Positions 50,392-59,222 of a stretch of 64,000 nucleotides of DNA are shown here, piece by piece. The stretch is from Fulverythrobacter ferritrahens (lineage in GTDB: Bacteria > Pseudomonadota > Alphaproteobacteria > Sphingomonadales > Sphingomonadaceae): assembly GCF_020539485.1 (NCBI RefSeq), contig NZ_JACDXU010000005.1:1-64000 (forward strand). The letters are read 5' to 3'. The notes under the pieces were generated by a model. It saw nothing but the letters and a program-made list of their open reading frames with translations. It was not told the origin of the DNA and ran no database searches. Every line of letters begins with the position of its first letter. Positions within the stretch are counted from its first letter, which is position 1. Made by a program: the position numbers and the translations under genes.

Positions 50392-50889
50392 ATGGCGCGG
50401 CACCGTTACCTCATCGCCCTGGGCTCGAATCGCAGGCATCATCGCCACGGCTGTCCGCGCGATGTGATCGGGGCGGCGCTCGTCTGCCTGGCTGACAAGG
50501 GCGTCCGCATCCGCCGGACATCGCCCATCCTGCAGACCGCGCCCATCGGCCCCTCGCTGCGGCGTTATGCCAATGCCGCCGCCGTGATCGAGACGAAGCG
50601 CGGGCCAGAGCGGCTGCTGCGCCTGTTCAAGAAGATCGAGCGCAAGTTCGGCCGCCGCACGGGCGGGCAGCGCTGGACCTCGCGCGTGATCGACCTGGAC
50701 ATCGTGCTGTGGGACGGCGGCCCCTATGCCGCGCCGCATCTCACGATTCCGCATCCCTTGTTCCGCGAACGCGCATTCGTGCTGCAACCGGCAGTCACTA
50801 TTGCCCCCGCCTGGCGCGATCCGCTGAGCAGTTTGACGGTCCGGCAGCTAACAGCGCGCTTGACCGCACCCCGCCCCCTTTCTAGGTGA
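50392..50889 (+). CDS. folK: HPPK (2-amino-4-hydroxy-6-hydroxymethyldihydropteridine diphosphokinase)
   Basis: The 165-aa enzyme phosphorylates the pterin in folate synthesis. It shows the family frame YLIALGSNRRHH, SPILQTAPIGPS.RRYANAA, ERKFGRRTGGQRWTSRVIDLDIVLWDG and IPHPLFRERAFVLQPA. It is the third folate-related gene in the window after metF and folD, but lies far from them and behind aguB. Confidence 0.94.
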   Translation: MARHRYLIALGSNRRHHRHGCPRDVIGAALVCLADKGVRIRRTSPILQTAPIGPSLRRYANAAAVIETKRGPERLLRLFKKIERKFGRRTGGQRWTSRVIDLDIVLWDGGPYAAPHLTIPHPLFRERAFVLQPAVTIAPAWRDPLSSLTVRQLTARLTAPRPLSR

Positions 50890-50921
50890 GCCCGGCGCAG
50901 CACCGCAGCGCACCCTGGTAA

Positions 50922-50997
50922 GGGCCCTTAGCTCAGTCGGTAGAGCAACTGACTTTTAATCAGTAGGTCGCTGGTTCGAATCCAGCAGGGCTCACCA
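50922..50997 (+). tRNA. tRNA-Lys (anticodon TTT)
   Basis: The 76-nt cloverleaf has acceptor arms GGGCCCT and AGGGCTC, D-arm GCTCAGTCGG, anticodon stem ACTGA/TCAGT around CTTTTAA with anticodon TTT, T-arm GGTTCGAATCC and an encoded 3' CCA. Confidence 0.97.
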
Positions 50998-51069
50998 TCT
51001 CCCTCAGTCCCGGCACGCCCCATGTTGCGCGGCCTTGCCGGCGCGGCCTTCCGGCACGATAAGTGCCTG

Positions 51070-51816
51070 ATGGAGGAGCAACCCGGCAGCTTTCCCCGCG
51101 TGCCCGCCCGCCGCAAGCCCAGATGGGGCACGCTGGCGCTGGTCCTGCTGCTGCATGTCCTGGCGATTGTTGCGCTGGCGCGTGCCTTTGCGCCGCAATT
51201 GACGGATAGCGTGGTGCGGCAGGCCGCATCGGTTCTGACCGTGACGATCACCGCGCCGAGCGAGCCGCCCCCACCTTCACCCCCGCCGGCCACTCGTCCG
51301 CCCGAACCCGACGAAGGCGCAGCGGCGCCCGAGGGCAAGCAGGCCATGCCCCGCGAAGTGACCGCGCCTGTCACACGCCTGCCGGTAAAGCCCCTGCCCG
51401 CGCCGCTGGCCAGTTCCACCGGCAATGAGAATCGCTCCGGCGCGCGGGATGAAGGAGAGGGAACCGGCGCCGGAGGCGAAGGGGCCGGCACTGGCAGCGG
51501 CCAGTCCGGCACCGGGCAAGGCGGCGGCGGCGGCGGGCGCAAGCTGGAAAAGATCGCGGGCGACATCAATTCGGCCAAAGACTATCCGAAGAAGAGCCGC
51601 GACCTGCGTATCGGCCACAGCGTGACCATCCTGCTGACCGTGGGCACCGACGGACGAGTAACGGACTGCACCGTGACCGAACCCAGCCCCGATGCCGAAG
51701 CCGATGCGATCACCTGCCGCCTCGCGCGGGAGCGTTTCCGCTTCAATCCGGCGCTGGATGCGCAAGGCAATGCGATGATTGGAAAATTTCGCTGGCGCCA
51801 GCGCTGGTTCTTTTAA
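51070..51816 (+). CDS. TonB-family energy transducer
   Basis: The 248-aa protein has one membrane helix near the N-terminus (LALVLLLHVLAIVALARAF), a Pro-rich and then Gly/Glu-rich periplasmic spacer (residues 65-165), and a C-terminal TonB domain (GHSVTILLTVGTDGRVTDCTV, ARERFRFNPALDAQGN). It could energise the two receptors in this window. exbB and exbD are not adjacent. The ATG at 51070 has a poor ribosome-binding site; an earlier in-frame start at 51022 would lie close to the tRNA end. Confidence 0.9.
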   Translation: MEEQPGSFPRVPARRKPRWGTLALVLLLHVLAIVALARAFAPQLTDSVVRQAASVLTVTITAPSEPPPPSPPPATRPPEPDEGAAAPEGKQAMPREVTAPVTRLPVKPLPAPLASSTGNENRSGARDEGEGTGAGGEGAGTGSGQSGTGQGGGGGGRKLEKIAGDINSAKDYPKKSRDLRIGHSVTILLTVGTDGRVTDCTVTEPSPDAEADAITCRLARERFRFNPALDAQGNAMIGKFRWRQRWFF

Positions 51817-51912
51817 TCGCAACCCCTGTGGCATTGTTGCTTTCGTAATAATCATCAGCAATGGATGGGTTCGCACTAGGGAGGCTGGGCGCCGTAGCGG
51901 CGCGCGACATTT

Positions 51913-52953
51913 ATGAACCCGATCACACCTGTCATTCTGTGCGGAGGCAGCGGTACGCGCCTCTGGCCCCGCAGCCGCAAGGCCGCACCCAAGCCTTTCC
52001 TTCCTCTGGTGGGCGATTCGAGCCTGTTCGAGGCAACCTTGGCACGGGCAAGCGATCCGGCCCATTTCACGGCACCCATCGTGGTGGCGGGCAGCGCTCA
52101 CGTGGACCTGATCGAGGGGCAATCCCCCGCAGGCAACGGCATGCGCCTGATCGTGGAGCCGGCTGCAAAGAATACTGCGCCCGCCATCGCGCTTGCCGCC
52201 CATCTGGTGCCGGAAGATACGGTGATGCTGGTCTGCCCGAGCGATCACCACATCGCCGATGAAGCTGCCTTTCTGGCCGCCGCGCTGGAAGCGGCCCGGC
52301 TGGCGGCGGAGGGATGGCTGGTGGCCTTCGGCATTGCGCCGACCCGCCCTGAAACCGGCTATGGCTATATCAAGCGGGGCGAGGCACTGCCCGGCGGCTA
52401 TCGCATCGATCGCTTTGTCGAAAAGCCCGATCTGGCGCGGGCCGTGGCCTATCTGGCCGAGGGCAATTATTGCTGGAACGGCGGCATCTTCGCTTTCCGC
52501 GCCGGCACGTTCCTGGACGAACTGGCCCAGCACCGGCCCGAAATGGCCCGCGCCGTGCGCGAGGCTGTGGAGCAGGGCGAGACGCAGGGCGCACGCTTCC
52601 TGCCCGCCTTTGCCCCCTTCTCGGAAATCGCCGGGGATTCGGTGGACTATGCCGTGATGGAAGAGACTGACCGGGCGGCCATGGTGGACGCGGATATGGG
52701 CTGGTCCGACATCGGCAACTGGCAGAGCCTGCGCGAAGTCCGCGCCGACGAGGCGGACGAGGCCGGCAATATCGCACGCGGCCCCGCCGATCTGCTCGAT
52801 TGCCGCGATGTGATGGTGGAAACCGATGGGCCGCGCGTCTCGGTCGTAGGGCTGGACGATGTGATCGTGGTGGTGGATGGCGGTGAAGTGCTGGTTACCA
52901 GCAGCCGCGGCGCCGCCAATGTCGGCAAGCTGAAGGGGCCATCCAACCAGTGA
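51913..52953 (+). CDS. manC: mannose-1-phosphate guanylyltransferase
   Basis: The 346-aa enzyme makes GDP-mannose. It has the nucleotidyltransferase signature ILCGGSGTRLWPRSRKAAPKPF, EPAAKNTAPAIALAA, CPSDHHI and FVEKPD. It is the short, monofunctional form; the isomerase domain is encoded separately by the next gene, 22 bp on. GDP-mannose would feed exopolysaccharide or lipid glycans. Confidence 0.94.
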   Translation: MNPITPVILCGGSGTRLWPRSRKAAPKPFLPLVGDSSLFEATLARASDPAHFTAPIVVAGSAHVDLIEGQSPAGNGMRLIVEPAAKNTAPAIALAAHLVPEDTVMLVCPSDHHIADEAAFLAAALEAARLAAEGWLVAFGIAPTRPETGYGYIKRGEALPGGYRIDRFVEKPDLARAVAYLAEGNYCWNGGIFAFRAGTFLDELAQHRPEMARAVREAVEQGETQGARFLPAFAPFSEIAGDSVDYAVMEETDRAAMVDADMGWSDIGNWQSLREVRADEADEAGNIARGPADLLDCRDVMVETDGPRVSVVGLDDVIVVVDGGEVLVTSSRGAANVGKLKGPSNQ

Positions 52954-52975
52954 GCCAGCCAGTGGGAGCGCCGCG

Positions 52976-53773
52976 ATGACGACCTGCCTGTTGCCCACCC
53001 GCCGGGTGGAAAAGCCCTGGGGGCGCGAGGTACTTCCACCGGCCTTTGCCACCGATGACGGCGCCCGCGTGGGCGAGATCTGGTTCGAACCGCCCGCAGC
53101 GCATGGCGAGTTGCTGGCCAAATATATCTTCACCAGCGAGAATCTCTCGGTGCAGGTCCATCCGCCCGGCGCACAGGGCAAGGATGAATGCTGGCTGGTG
53201 CTGGATGCGGAACCCGGCGCAGTGCTGGGCATCGGCTTTACCAGCCCGGTTTCCGCCGAAGCCATGCGGCAAGGCGCGCTGGACGGATCGATCGAGCAGA
53301 TGCTGGCATGGCATCCGGTTTCGGCAGGTGATTTCGTCTATATTCCGGCGGGCACGGTCCACGCCATCGGCGCGGGCATCAGCCTGGTGGAAGTGCAGCA
53401 GAACCGCGACTGCACTTATCGCTTCTACGATTACGGCCGCCCGCGCGAATTGCATCTGGACGAGGCGCTGGAAGTGGCGCGAGGTATGCCCCACGATCCG
53501 GCTCTGCGTACGCGCGTGCCGCAACGCGGCCATGTGCCGCTGGTGCGCGGGCCGTTTTTCCGGCTGGACCGGGTGGACGGATCGCCCGGCGCGGCGCTGG
53601 ATGCCAGCTATGGCTCAGCGGCGCTGCTCGTCCTGCCGATGGACGAAGGCGTCCGCGTGAATGGTGAGCCTGTGGGCAGCGGACAATGCGCGCTCGCCTC
53701 ATCGCTCGCAGCTGTGGAGATTCCGGCGGGAACGCGGTGCCTGCTTGCGCAGCCCTGCCAGCCCGGCGCATAA
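52976..53773 (+). CDS. manA: class I mannose-6-phosphate isomerase
   Basis: The 265-aa cupin enzyme interconverts mannose-6-phosphate and fructose-6-phosphate. Zinc ligands sit in SVQVHPPG and PAGTVHAIG, and RRVEKPWGRE opens the domain. It is shorter than the E. coli enzyme, as usual for this bacterial subgroup. It forms an operon with manC. A DUF2721 gene begins one base after its stop. Confidence 0.92.
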   Translation: MTTCLLPTRRVEKPWGREVLPPAFATDDGARVGEIWFEPPAAHGELLAKYIFTSENLSVQVHPPGAQGKDECWLVLDAEPGAVLGIGFTSPVSAEAMRQGALDGSIEQMLAWHPVSAGDFVYIPAGTVHAIGAGISLVEVQQNRDCTYRFYDYGRPRELHLDEALEVARGMPHDPALRTRVPQRGHVPLVRGPFFRLDRVDGSPGAALDASYGSAALLVLPMDEGVRVNGEPVGSGQCALASSLAAVEIPAGTRCLLAQPCQPGA

Positions 53774-53774
53774 G

Positions 53775-54221
53775 ATGGCAATGATCGCCCATACGATCCA
53801 GCTTGCGCTCGCGCCCGTTTTCGTCCTGGTGGCGATCGGCAATATCCTGAACATCCTCGCCCAGCGGCTGAGCCGCGTAGTGGACCGTTCGCGCGTGCTG
53901 CAGGATCGGCACCGGCAGACCACCGGGGTGGAACACGATATGGTGGTGCTGGAAATCCGCACGATAGACCGGCGCATCAAGCTGATCAGCCGCGCGATCC
54001 TGCTGCTGGTGATCAGCGGCATCACCATCGGCTTCACCGTGGCGCTGCTGTTTCTGGAAGAGTTCCTTGGCCTCAGTGTCCAGCCCGTTGCGGGCGGTTG
54101 CTTCATCTTCGCTATTTCATTGCTGATGGGGGCGCTGATCCTGTTCATGCAGGAAACCCGCACGGCCACGGCCCTGCTGCGCATTCCCGAGGAATTTCTG
54201 GAGAGCCACCGCGAGTTGTGA
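53775..54221 (+). CDS. DUF2721 membrane protein
   Basis: The 148-aa protein matches DUF2721: an N-terminal helix (LALAPVFVLVAIGNILNILAQRLSRVVDRSR), a charged linker, then two more helices (AILLLVISGITIGFTVALLFL and CFIFAISLLMGALILFM). It should sit in the inner membrane. The start one base after the manA stop suggests coupling. Role unknown. Confidence 0.88.
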   Translation: MAMIAHTIQLALAPVFVLVAIGNILNILAQRLSRVVDRSRVLQDRHRQTTGVEHDMVVLEIRTIDRRIKLISRAILLLVISGITIGFTVALLFLEEFLGLSVQPVAGGCFIFAISLLMGALILFMQETRTATALLRIPEEFLESHREL

Positions 54222-54263
54222 GCGGACTCAAAGAAGACTCTTTGAGCTGCCTGTCCCCGTCCA

Positions 54264-54383
54264 TCCTGAGCCTGTCGAAGGACGCGCGCTGCCGTTCGTT
54301 CGGGGTAGGTCCCCACCCCCCCGCCAGCGTCACAATAAGGTTTCCTGGGCTGGTGTTCCGCGTGTCCTTCGACAGGCTCAGGA
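54264..54383. repeat. inverted pair of REP-like repeats (CCTTCGACAGGCTCAGGA)
   Basis: Two copies of a sequence built on CCTTCGACAGGCTCAGGA lie in opposite orientation at 54264-54286 and 54361-54383, each followed outward by CGTTCGT-like or ACGAACGG-like tails. The core is a well-known dispersed intergenic repeat of many proteobacteria. It fills the gap between two convergent genes. Confidence 0.8.
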
Positions 54384-54421
54384 CGAACGGATGGGTAAAT
54401 GGGTAAACCCCAAAGCCCGTC

Positions 54422-54730
54422 CTACCCCTTCGGCGCCGCCAGCAATTTCTCGCCCATCTGGCGCATCGCGGCTTCCGCCATCGGCTTGGCGAAGGACAGG
54501 GCCAGCGGCAGTTCCAGTTCGAACGCCACCTCTTCTTCCCCGATTTCCACCGCGCCGGACAGGTTCTGGCCCATGGCGGAGATCGCCATGGACATGCGGT
54601 CCTCCCCGGTCCAATCCGTCGTCACATCGGCGATGCCTGCGGGCAAGTGTCCGGCGATCTTGTGGCTGTTGTCATGCAGGCGGCGGCGGACTTCCTCCTT
54701 GCCGAGGCTGTGCGGCAGGACGAGACGCAT
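54422..54730 (-). CDS. polyhydroxyalkanoic-acid-system family protein
   Basis: The 102-aa protein has the PHA_gran_rgn pattern: LPHSLGKEEVRRRL at the start and VAFELELPLALSFAKPMAEAAMRQMGEKLL at the end. The family is associated with polyhydroxyalkanoate granules or with general lipid-binding. The ATG at 54730 overlaps the stop of the upstream gene (ATGA). No PHA synthase is in the window. Confidence 0.85.
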   Translation of the reverse strand: MRLVLPHSLGKEEVRRRLHDNSHKIAGHLPAGIADVTTDWTGEDRMSMAISAMGQNLSGAVEIGEEEVAFELELPLALSFAKPMAEAAMRQMGEKLLAAPKG

Positions 54731-55485
54731 CACTTCTTCTCCGGCGAGGCGTTTTCGCTCTCACCATATTTGTAATCCAGGAAACGGGTGCGGATCGCCA
54801 GATCGTCGATCGCCCCGGCAGCCAGCTGCCGGGTCACGCTGTCGATCTCGCCGCTGATCCGGCCGAGACTTTCCACGATCTGCTTGTCGGGCGTGCTGCC
54901 CGCGCTTTCCTCGCGCCGCAGATGGGCGGGAATACGGCGATAGGTCTCGACCGTTTCGGGCAGATGTTCGCCCACCAGCTTGCGCACTTCCTGCGCGGCG
55001 GGATGGGCCGGATCGATCCCTTCCAGCTGCGCGCCCAGCGCATCGAGCTGCAGCCCGATCTGGTCCATCAGAGTGACGGCAGGCGCAGGCAGGGCAGCAC
55101 GCTGGTGTTCCAGCCACAATTCGGTGCGGCCCACCAGCTGGCGGACATCGCCCCGGTTAAGATCGGCCCGCTTGGGCACTTTCACTTTCGGGAAGTTGGA
55201 GAACAGCATCACGGCGGCCGCCACCGCCAGGAAAGCCACCATCAGCCCGGTAAAGCCGATTCCGTCCAGTGCCAGCCCGGCCACCATGGAAGCGGCGACA
55301 ATGGCCAGCAGCGCGCCGGCGATCAGCTTGATCCGCAGCATCAGATTGCGCTGCTTGATCTCCGCCGAACCGCGCCCGATGGAGGCGAAGCCTGCCCGGC
55401 GGTGCCGCCCGCCTGTCTGATTGTCCCTCAACAGGGCGCGGCCTTCGTCCAGCGCCCGGTCCGTATCGCGGGAAAGATCGACCAT
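54730..55485 (-). CDS. XpaC-like membrane protein
   Basis: The 251-aa protein has a basic N-terminal region, two adjacent membrane helices (LIAGALLAIVAASMVAGLAL and FTGLMVAFLAVAAAVMLF) and a helical cytoplasmic C-terminal half. XpaC-type proteins (5-bromo-4-chloroindolyl phosphate hydrolysis family) are usual partners of TelA, as here. It starts 10 bp after telA ends. The family name comes from a Bacillus phenotype and does not define the activity. Confidence 0.8.
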   Translation of the reverse strand: MVDLSRDTDRALDEGRALLRDNQTGGRHRRAGFASIGRGSAEIKQRNLMLRIKLIAGALLAIVAASMVAGLALDGIGFTGLMVAFLAVAAAVMLFSNFPKVKVPKRADLNRGDVRQLVGRTELWLEHQRAALPAPAVTLMDQIGLQLDALGAQLEGIDPAHPAAQEVRKLVGEHLPETVETYRRIPAHLRREESAGSTPDKQIVESLGRISGEIDSVTRQLAAGAIDDLAIRTRFLDYKYGESENASPEKK

Positions 55486-55495
55486 GAGTTTCGCG

Positions 55496-56704
55496 TCAGC
55501 CTTCCAGCGAGAGGATCGAGGGTCCGCTCACTTCCTTCTTCGCCTGCGTGGCGCCTTCCGCACGGGCGATATAGCCCTTGGACTTCTCGACCTCGTTCGA
55601 CAGCGTGTTGACCGTCTGCTTCATGGAATCGAGCGCCTTCAGCTTGAAGGTGTCGATATTGTCCATCGTGTCGTAGATGTTCTGGAAGGCGCGCTGCAGC
55701 GTTTCGATGGGAATGGTCGAGCTGGCGGCCTGTTCGTGGATCTTGGCAGTCTGCGTGGCCAGCAGCGTGCTGGTGGAATCGATGATATTGGCGGTGGTCT
55801 CGTTCAGCGCAGTGATCTGCTGCAGCACCAGCCGCTGGTTGGTCATGGCCTCGGCCACGGTCACGGCGGTGCGCAGAGCGGCTACGGTGGTGGTGCTGGC
55901 GCGGTCCACGCCCTTCACCAGTTCCACATTGTTCTTCTTGACCAGATCGAGCGCGAGATAGCCCTGCACGGCCACCGCCATTTGCGTGAGCAGGTCCTGC
56001 GTGCGCTGGCGGACATAGAACAAAGCCGTCTCGCGAATGGCCTTGGCCTTGGCCGGGTCACTGGCGTCCAGTTCCTCCGCCTTGTCTTCCAGCCGGCCAT
56101 CCAGCGTCTTGGAGATGTGGATCATCTGTTCCAGATTGCCCATCGCCTCCCACAGCTTCTGGCGCTCCACATCGATGGCGGCATTGTCCATCAGCAGCTC
56201 GTCCTTGCCGGATGCCAGCTTGGACAGGATCGCCTGGATATGGCCCTGTGCGCTCTGATAGCTCTGGAAATAGTTCTTCAGGCTGTTGCCGAAGGGGATG
56301 ATGCCCAGGATCTTGCGCCCCGGGCTGAGCTTGCCGCGCCGGGCGGGGTCGAGATCTTCCACCACACGGCGCAGTTCGGTGAGATTGGCGCCAACGCCCT
56401 CATCCTTGTCCATGGCGCGGACCGGCCGGTCGAGGAAGCGGTTGGACATGCCGGAAGCCGCCATGATTTCCTTGCGGCCCATATTGGTGAGCTGATCCAC
56501 CTTCTGGCCGAATTCGGGCGAATTGGCATCGGCGGAAACCAGATCGGCAACGAAGGCATCCACCTTCTCGTCCAGCTTGCTGCGCTTTTCCTCCGACACC
56601 GGAACCAGCCCGGCAGCTTTCTGCGGCGCCACCACGGGTACGGGATCGGGCGCGGTGAGCTGGAAATCGGGCGCGGTGGCCGTCTGGGTTTCGTTGCTCG
56701 CCAT
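55496..56704 (-). CDS. TelA/KlaA-family toxic anion resistance protein
   Basis: The 402-aa soluble helical protein matches TelA: DLVSADANSPEFGQKVDQLTNMGRKEIMAASGMSNRFLDRP, then ALFYVRQRTQDLLTQMAVAVQGYLALDLV and VLQQITALNETTANIIDSTS. Plasmid members confer tellurite resistance; chromosomal ones may act in envelope stress. The start at 56704 is preferred to an upstream in-frame codon. It heads the telA-xpaC-PHA operon. Confidence 0.9.
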   Translation of the reverse strand: MASNETQTATAPDFQLTAPDPVPVVAPQKAAGLVPVSEEKRSKLDEKVDAFVADLVSADANSPEFGQKVDQLTNMGRKEIMAASGMSNRFLDRPVRAMDKDEGVGANLTELRRVVEDLDPARRGKLSPGRKILGIIPFGNSLKNYFQSYQSAQGHIQAILSKLASGKDELLMDNAAIDVERQKLWEAMGNLEQMIHISKTLDGRLEDKAEELDASDPAKAKAIRETALFYVRQRTQDLLTQMAVAVQGYLALDLVKKNNVELVKGVDRASTTTVAALRTAVTVAEAMTNQRLVLQQITALNETTANIIDSTSTLLATQTAKIHEQAASSTIPIETLQRAFQNIYDTMDNIDTFKLKALDSMKQTVNTLSNEVEKSKGYIARAEGATQAKKEVSGPSILSLEG

Positions 56705-56866
56705 GGTTCCTCCAAAACTCCTCGTCTCGCGGCATAGTATCACGCGATTGCGCACGCTCCACACTTCTTGCTGTATTAGGATTATAAGACACGCATTTCA
56801 AGGATCGGGGCGGATTGCCATTTCTTCGCTAGCGGGGGAGGATGGCGGGAAAGGCGGGAGATGCCC

Positions 56867-57262
56867 ATGCATAGCGAATTCACGATCCTTGGCCTGGCGG
56901 CGCTGTTGCTGCTGGTGCACATCATGGCCGCGATCCGCATCAAGACGCAGCAATATGGCGTGGACTGGAACATGGGCGCGCGCGACGAAGCGCTCCCACC
57001 GCTCAACCCTGTTGCCGCCCGGCTGGAACGCGCGCGGGATAATTTCCTGGAAACCTTGCCCATTGCGATCATCGCCCTGATGGGCGTGGCGCTGACGGGC
57101 AAAAGCTCCACACTGACCCTGGCAGCCGGCTGGGTCTGGCTGGGGGCACGGGTGGTCTATCTGCCGCTCTACTGGGCGGGCGTGCCCAGATTGCGGACCT
57201 ATGTATGGGGCGTGGCCCTGGCCGCGCTGCTGGTGCTGCTGGGGGTCCTGTTGCTGGGCTGA
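56867..57262 (+). CDS. MAPEG-family membrane protein
   Basis: The 131-aa protein has four hydrophobic helices and the MAPEG pattern (MGARDE, RLERARDNFLETLPIAII, RVVYLPLYWAGVPRLRTYVWG). Eukaryotic relatives act on glutathione and lipid peroxides; bacterial ones are largely uncharacterised. The ATG at 56867 is preferred to one six bases earlier because GGGAG is then well spaced. Confidence 0.88.
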   Translation: MHSEFTILGLAALLLLVHIMAAIRIKTQQYGVDWNMGARDEALPPLNPVAARLERARDNFLETLPIAIIALMGVALTGKSSTLTLAAGWVWLGARVVYLPLYWAGVPRLRTYVWGVALAALLVLLGVLLLG

Positions 57263-57289
57263 TCGCACGGCCCAGGCGCCGCTACGCGA

Positions 57290-58759
57290 TCAATAGGCGT
57301 TGCGGTGGACCAGCACCAGGAAGGTCTGGAAGATGATGCGCATGTCGGTCATCAGCGACCAGTTGGCGACATATTCCAGATCGGCGAACAGGCGCTGTTC
57401 CAGATCGCCGCGCTTATGCGTGGCGCCGCGCAGGCCGCGCACCTGGGCCAGCCCGGTAAGGCCCGGCTTGATCGAATGGCGATACCAGTAGCGCTGATCG
57501 ATATCCCAGAAGAGCATTTCTTCCGCGCGTGAGCCGATGGCATGGGGGCGCGGCCCCACGACGCTCATCTGGCCGAGCAGCACATTGAACAGCTGCGGCA
57601 GTTCATCCAGGCTGGTACGGCGCAGGAACTGGCCGAAACGGGTGATCCGCTGATCGTCCCGCGAGGCGGAGACATGGCCGCTGTGATCGGAAAGCTCTGC
57701 CTTCATCGAGCGGAACTTCCACATATGGAAGCGGCGATTGCCCAGCCCGATGCGATCCTGCCCGAACAGGATGGGGCCCGGGCTGTCGAGCTTTACCCCG
57801 ATGGCGATGATCAGCAGCAGCGGAGAAAACAACAGCAGCGCCAATGCCGCCGCGACACGGTCAAAAGTGCTTTTAAGCAGGCGGTGGTGCCAGTGCAGCG
57901 GACCATTGGCGAGAACCAGGCTGACTTCACCATTACGATAGCGAATATCGAGCGGCATCAGCTCCGTCAGTTCCGGCATCACGATTTCGGAACGGATATC
58001 GACGCATTTCAGGGCGCGCGACCACGCTTCGCGCCGTTCGGTGGAACAATGGACCACCACACGATCCATCCCGCGAACGAGATCGCCAAGACGGCTGACC
58101 ATTTCAGGCTGCGCCAGATTGGGGGCAAGCCCGGCTTCGGCGGCGCGGATCGCGCCCGGGCCCGGCTTCGCGCGCATGGGCACATCGTCATAGATGCACA
58201 GATCCGCATAGGGCTTCGGCCCCAGATAGCGCATGGCCTGCCGCGCGATCATGCAGCGGGCGGCCATGCCCAGCACCAGGCAGATCAGCATGGCCTCGAT
58301 CACCTGCAGCCTGGAAACCTGCAATCCGAGCTTGGTGAGGAACAGGGCGGAGAAGATGATCGCCGCCGCAATCACATAGGCCATCCCTGCATTGCGCAGG
58401 CTCAGATCCTTGCGCAGGGCCGCCGAAGGGCTGTGCGCGCCGGTTTGCAGGGCGGCGAGGAAATAGATCGGGAAAGTGACCGCCAGCGAAACGCCCGCGA
58501 CATGCGGATCGGGCTGGGAGCCATTGAGCAGCTGCGCCAGCAGGACAGCCGAAAAGGACGCGCCCATATCGGAAGCGATGAGCGAAAGGGCCACCAGCCG
58601 GCGCTTGGTCTGGTAACGACGGAGCTTCTCCAGCCGGCCGTCGATTTCCCCCAGAAGCAGCGCAGGCTCGTTATCGGGCAGAGCATGAACAACGGAAACA
58701 GCATGACGGGACGTCAGACTGAGATCGGGCTCGCAAGCGGCAGTATCAAATCCGTCCAT
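57290..58759 (-). CDS. exopolysaccharide-priming undecaprenyl-phosphate sugar phosphotransferase
   Basis: The 489-aa protein has N-terminal membrane helices (about residues 50-170), a soluble CoA-binding-like middle and a C-terminal bacterial sugar-transferase domain. The last shows [55 protein letters not shown] and the terminal [17 protein letters not shown]. It loads the first sugar phosphate on undecaprenyl phosphate, like GelB/SpsB of sphingans. No other polysaccharide assembly genes are adjacent, although manC/manA lie 4 kb away. Confidence 0.92.
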   Translation of the reverse strand: MDGFDTAACEPDLSLTSRHAVSVVHALPDNEPALLLGEIDGRLEKLRRYQTKRRLVALSLIASDMGASFSAVLLAQLLNGSQPDPHVAGVSLAVTFPIYFLAALQTGAHSPSAALRKDLSLRNAGMAYVIAAAIIFSALFLTKLGLQVSRLQVIEAMLICLVLGMAARCMIARQAMRYLGPKPYADLCIYDDVPMRAKPGPGAIRAAEAGLAPNLAQPEMVSRLGDLVRGMDRVVVHCSTERREAWSRALKCVDIRSEIVMPELTELMPLDIRYRNGEVSLVLANGPLHWHHRLLKSTFDRVAAALALLLFSPLLLIIAIGVKLDSPGPILFGQDRIGLGNRRFHMWKFRSMKAELSDHSGHVSASRDDQRITRFGQFLRRTSLDELPQLFNVLLGQMSVVGPRPHAIGSRAEEMLFWDIDQRYWYRHSIKPGLTGLAQVRGLRGATHKRGDLEQRLFADLEYVANWSLMTDMRIIFQTFLVLVHRNAY

Positions 58760-59222
58760 TATCCGAAGACTCTTCGCTGCATTGCATCATGCTTGGTGCG
58801 TGATGCTCTCGCTATCATTCAATACGGTTACACAAGAAGACGAATTAGGTGTTTACCCTTTTTTCCGCGACCAGCGGAATTGCCCCGGATATCCACCCCA
58901 AATCCCCCATTTCCGTCAGCTATCTGATATTCCACGATCAATTTCAACTGACGACTTGATCATTCATAATTGGCGTCAAAATCGTTAAGGTTCGTAAACG
59001 GGAGCGGAAAAAAAGCGAAAGTACCGTTTCCCGCGGAATGATCACGCCCGTTACAGTGAGCATATCAGGTCATGCTGCGACGCAGCATTCAATCTCGCTC
59101 ATGCAGCAAATATTGTCCACAGGTTTATGCACCCGTCTGCCTCATGCCTTCTCTGGCGCCCAAGCCGCTTCGCCGCGTGTCCAATAGGGTGGCCCCGACG
59201 AGAAAAACGGGAGCGGCCAGCC
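58760..59222. other. 463-bp intergenic region, AT-richer than its surroundings
   Basis: The stretch separates divergent genes and should hold both promoters. It is notably AT-richer than the flanks, especially 58820-59000. A 17-bp palindrome at 59072-59088 and a lone TTGTCCACA at 59114-59122 are the only signals I see. No protein gene is convincing. Confidence 0.55.
59072..59088. promoter_or_regulatory. 17-bp perfect palindrome upstream of the MBL hydrolase
   Basis: ATGCTGCG and CGCAGCAT surround a central A, about 135 bp before the hydrolase ATG. It could be an operator for either divergent gene or a chance hairpin. Confidence 0.4.

Noticed and set aside
59100-59130. DnaA-box-like TTGTCCACA suggesting a replication origin
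   Set aside because: Only one box, one mismatch from consensus, no cluster of boxes and no dnaA, hemE or parAB genes nearby.
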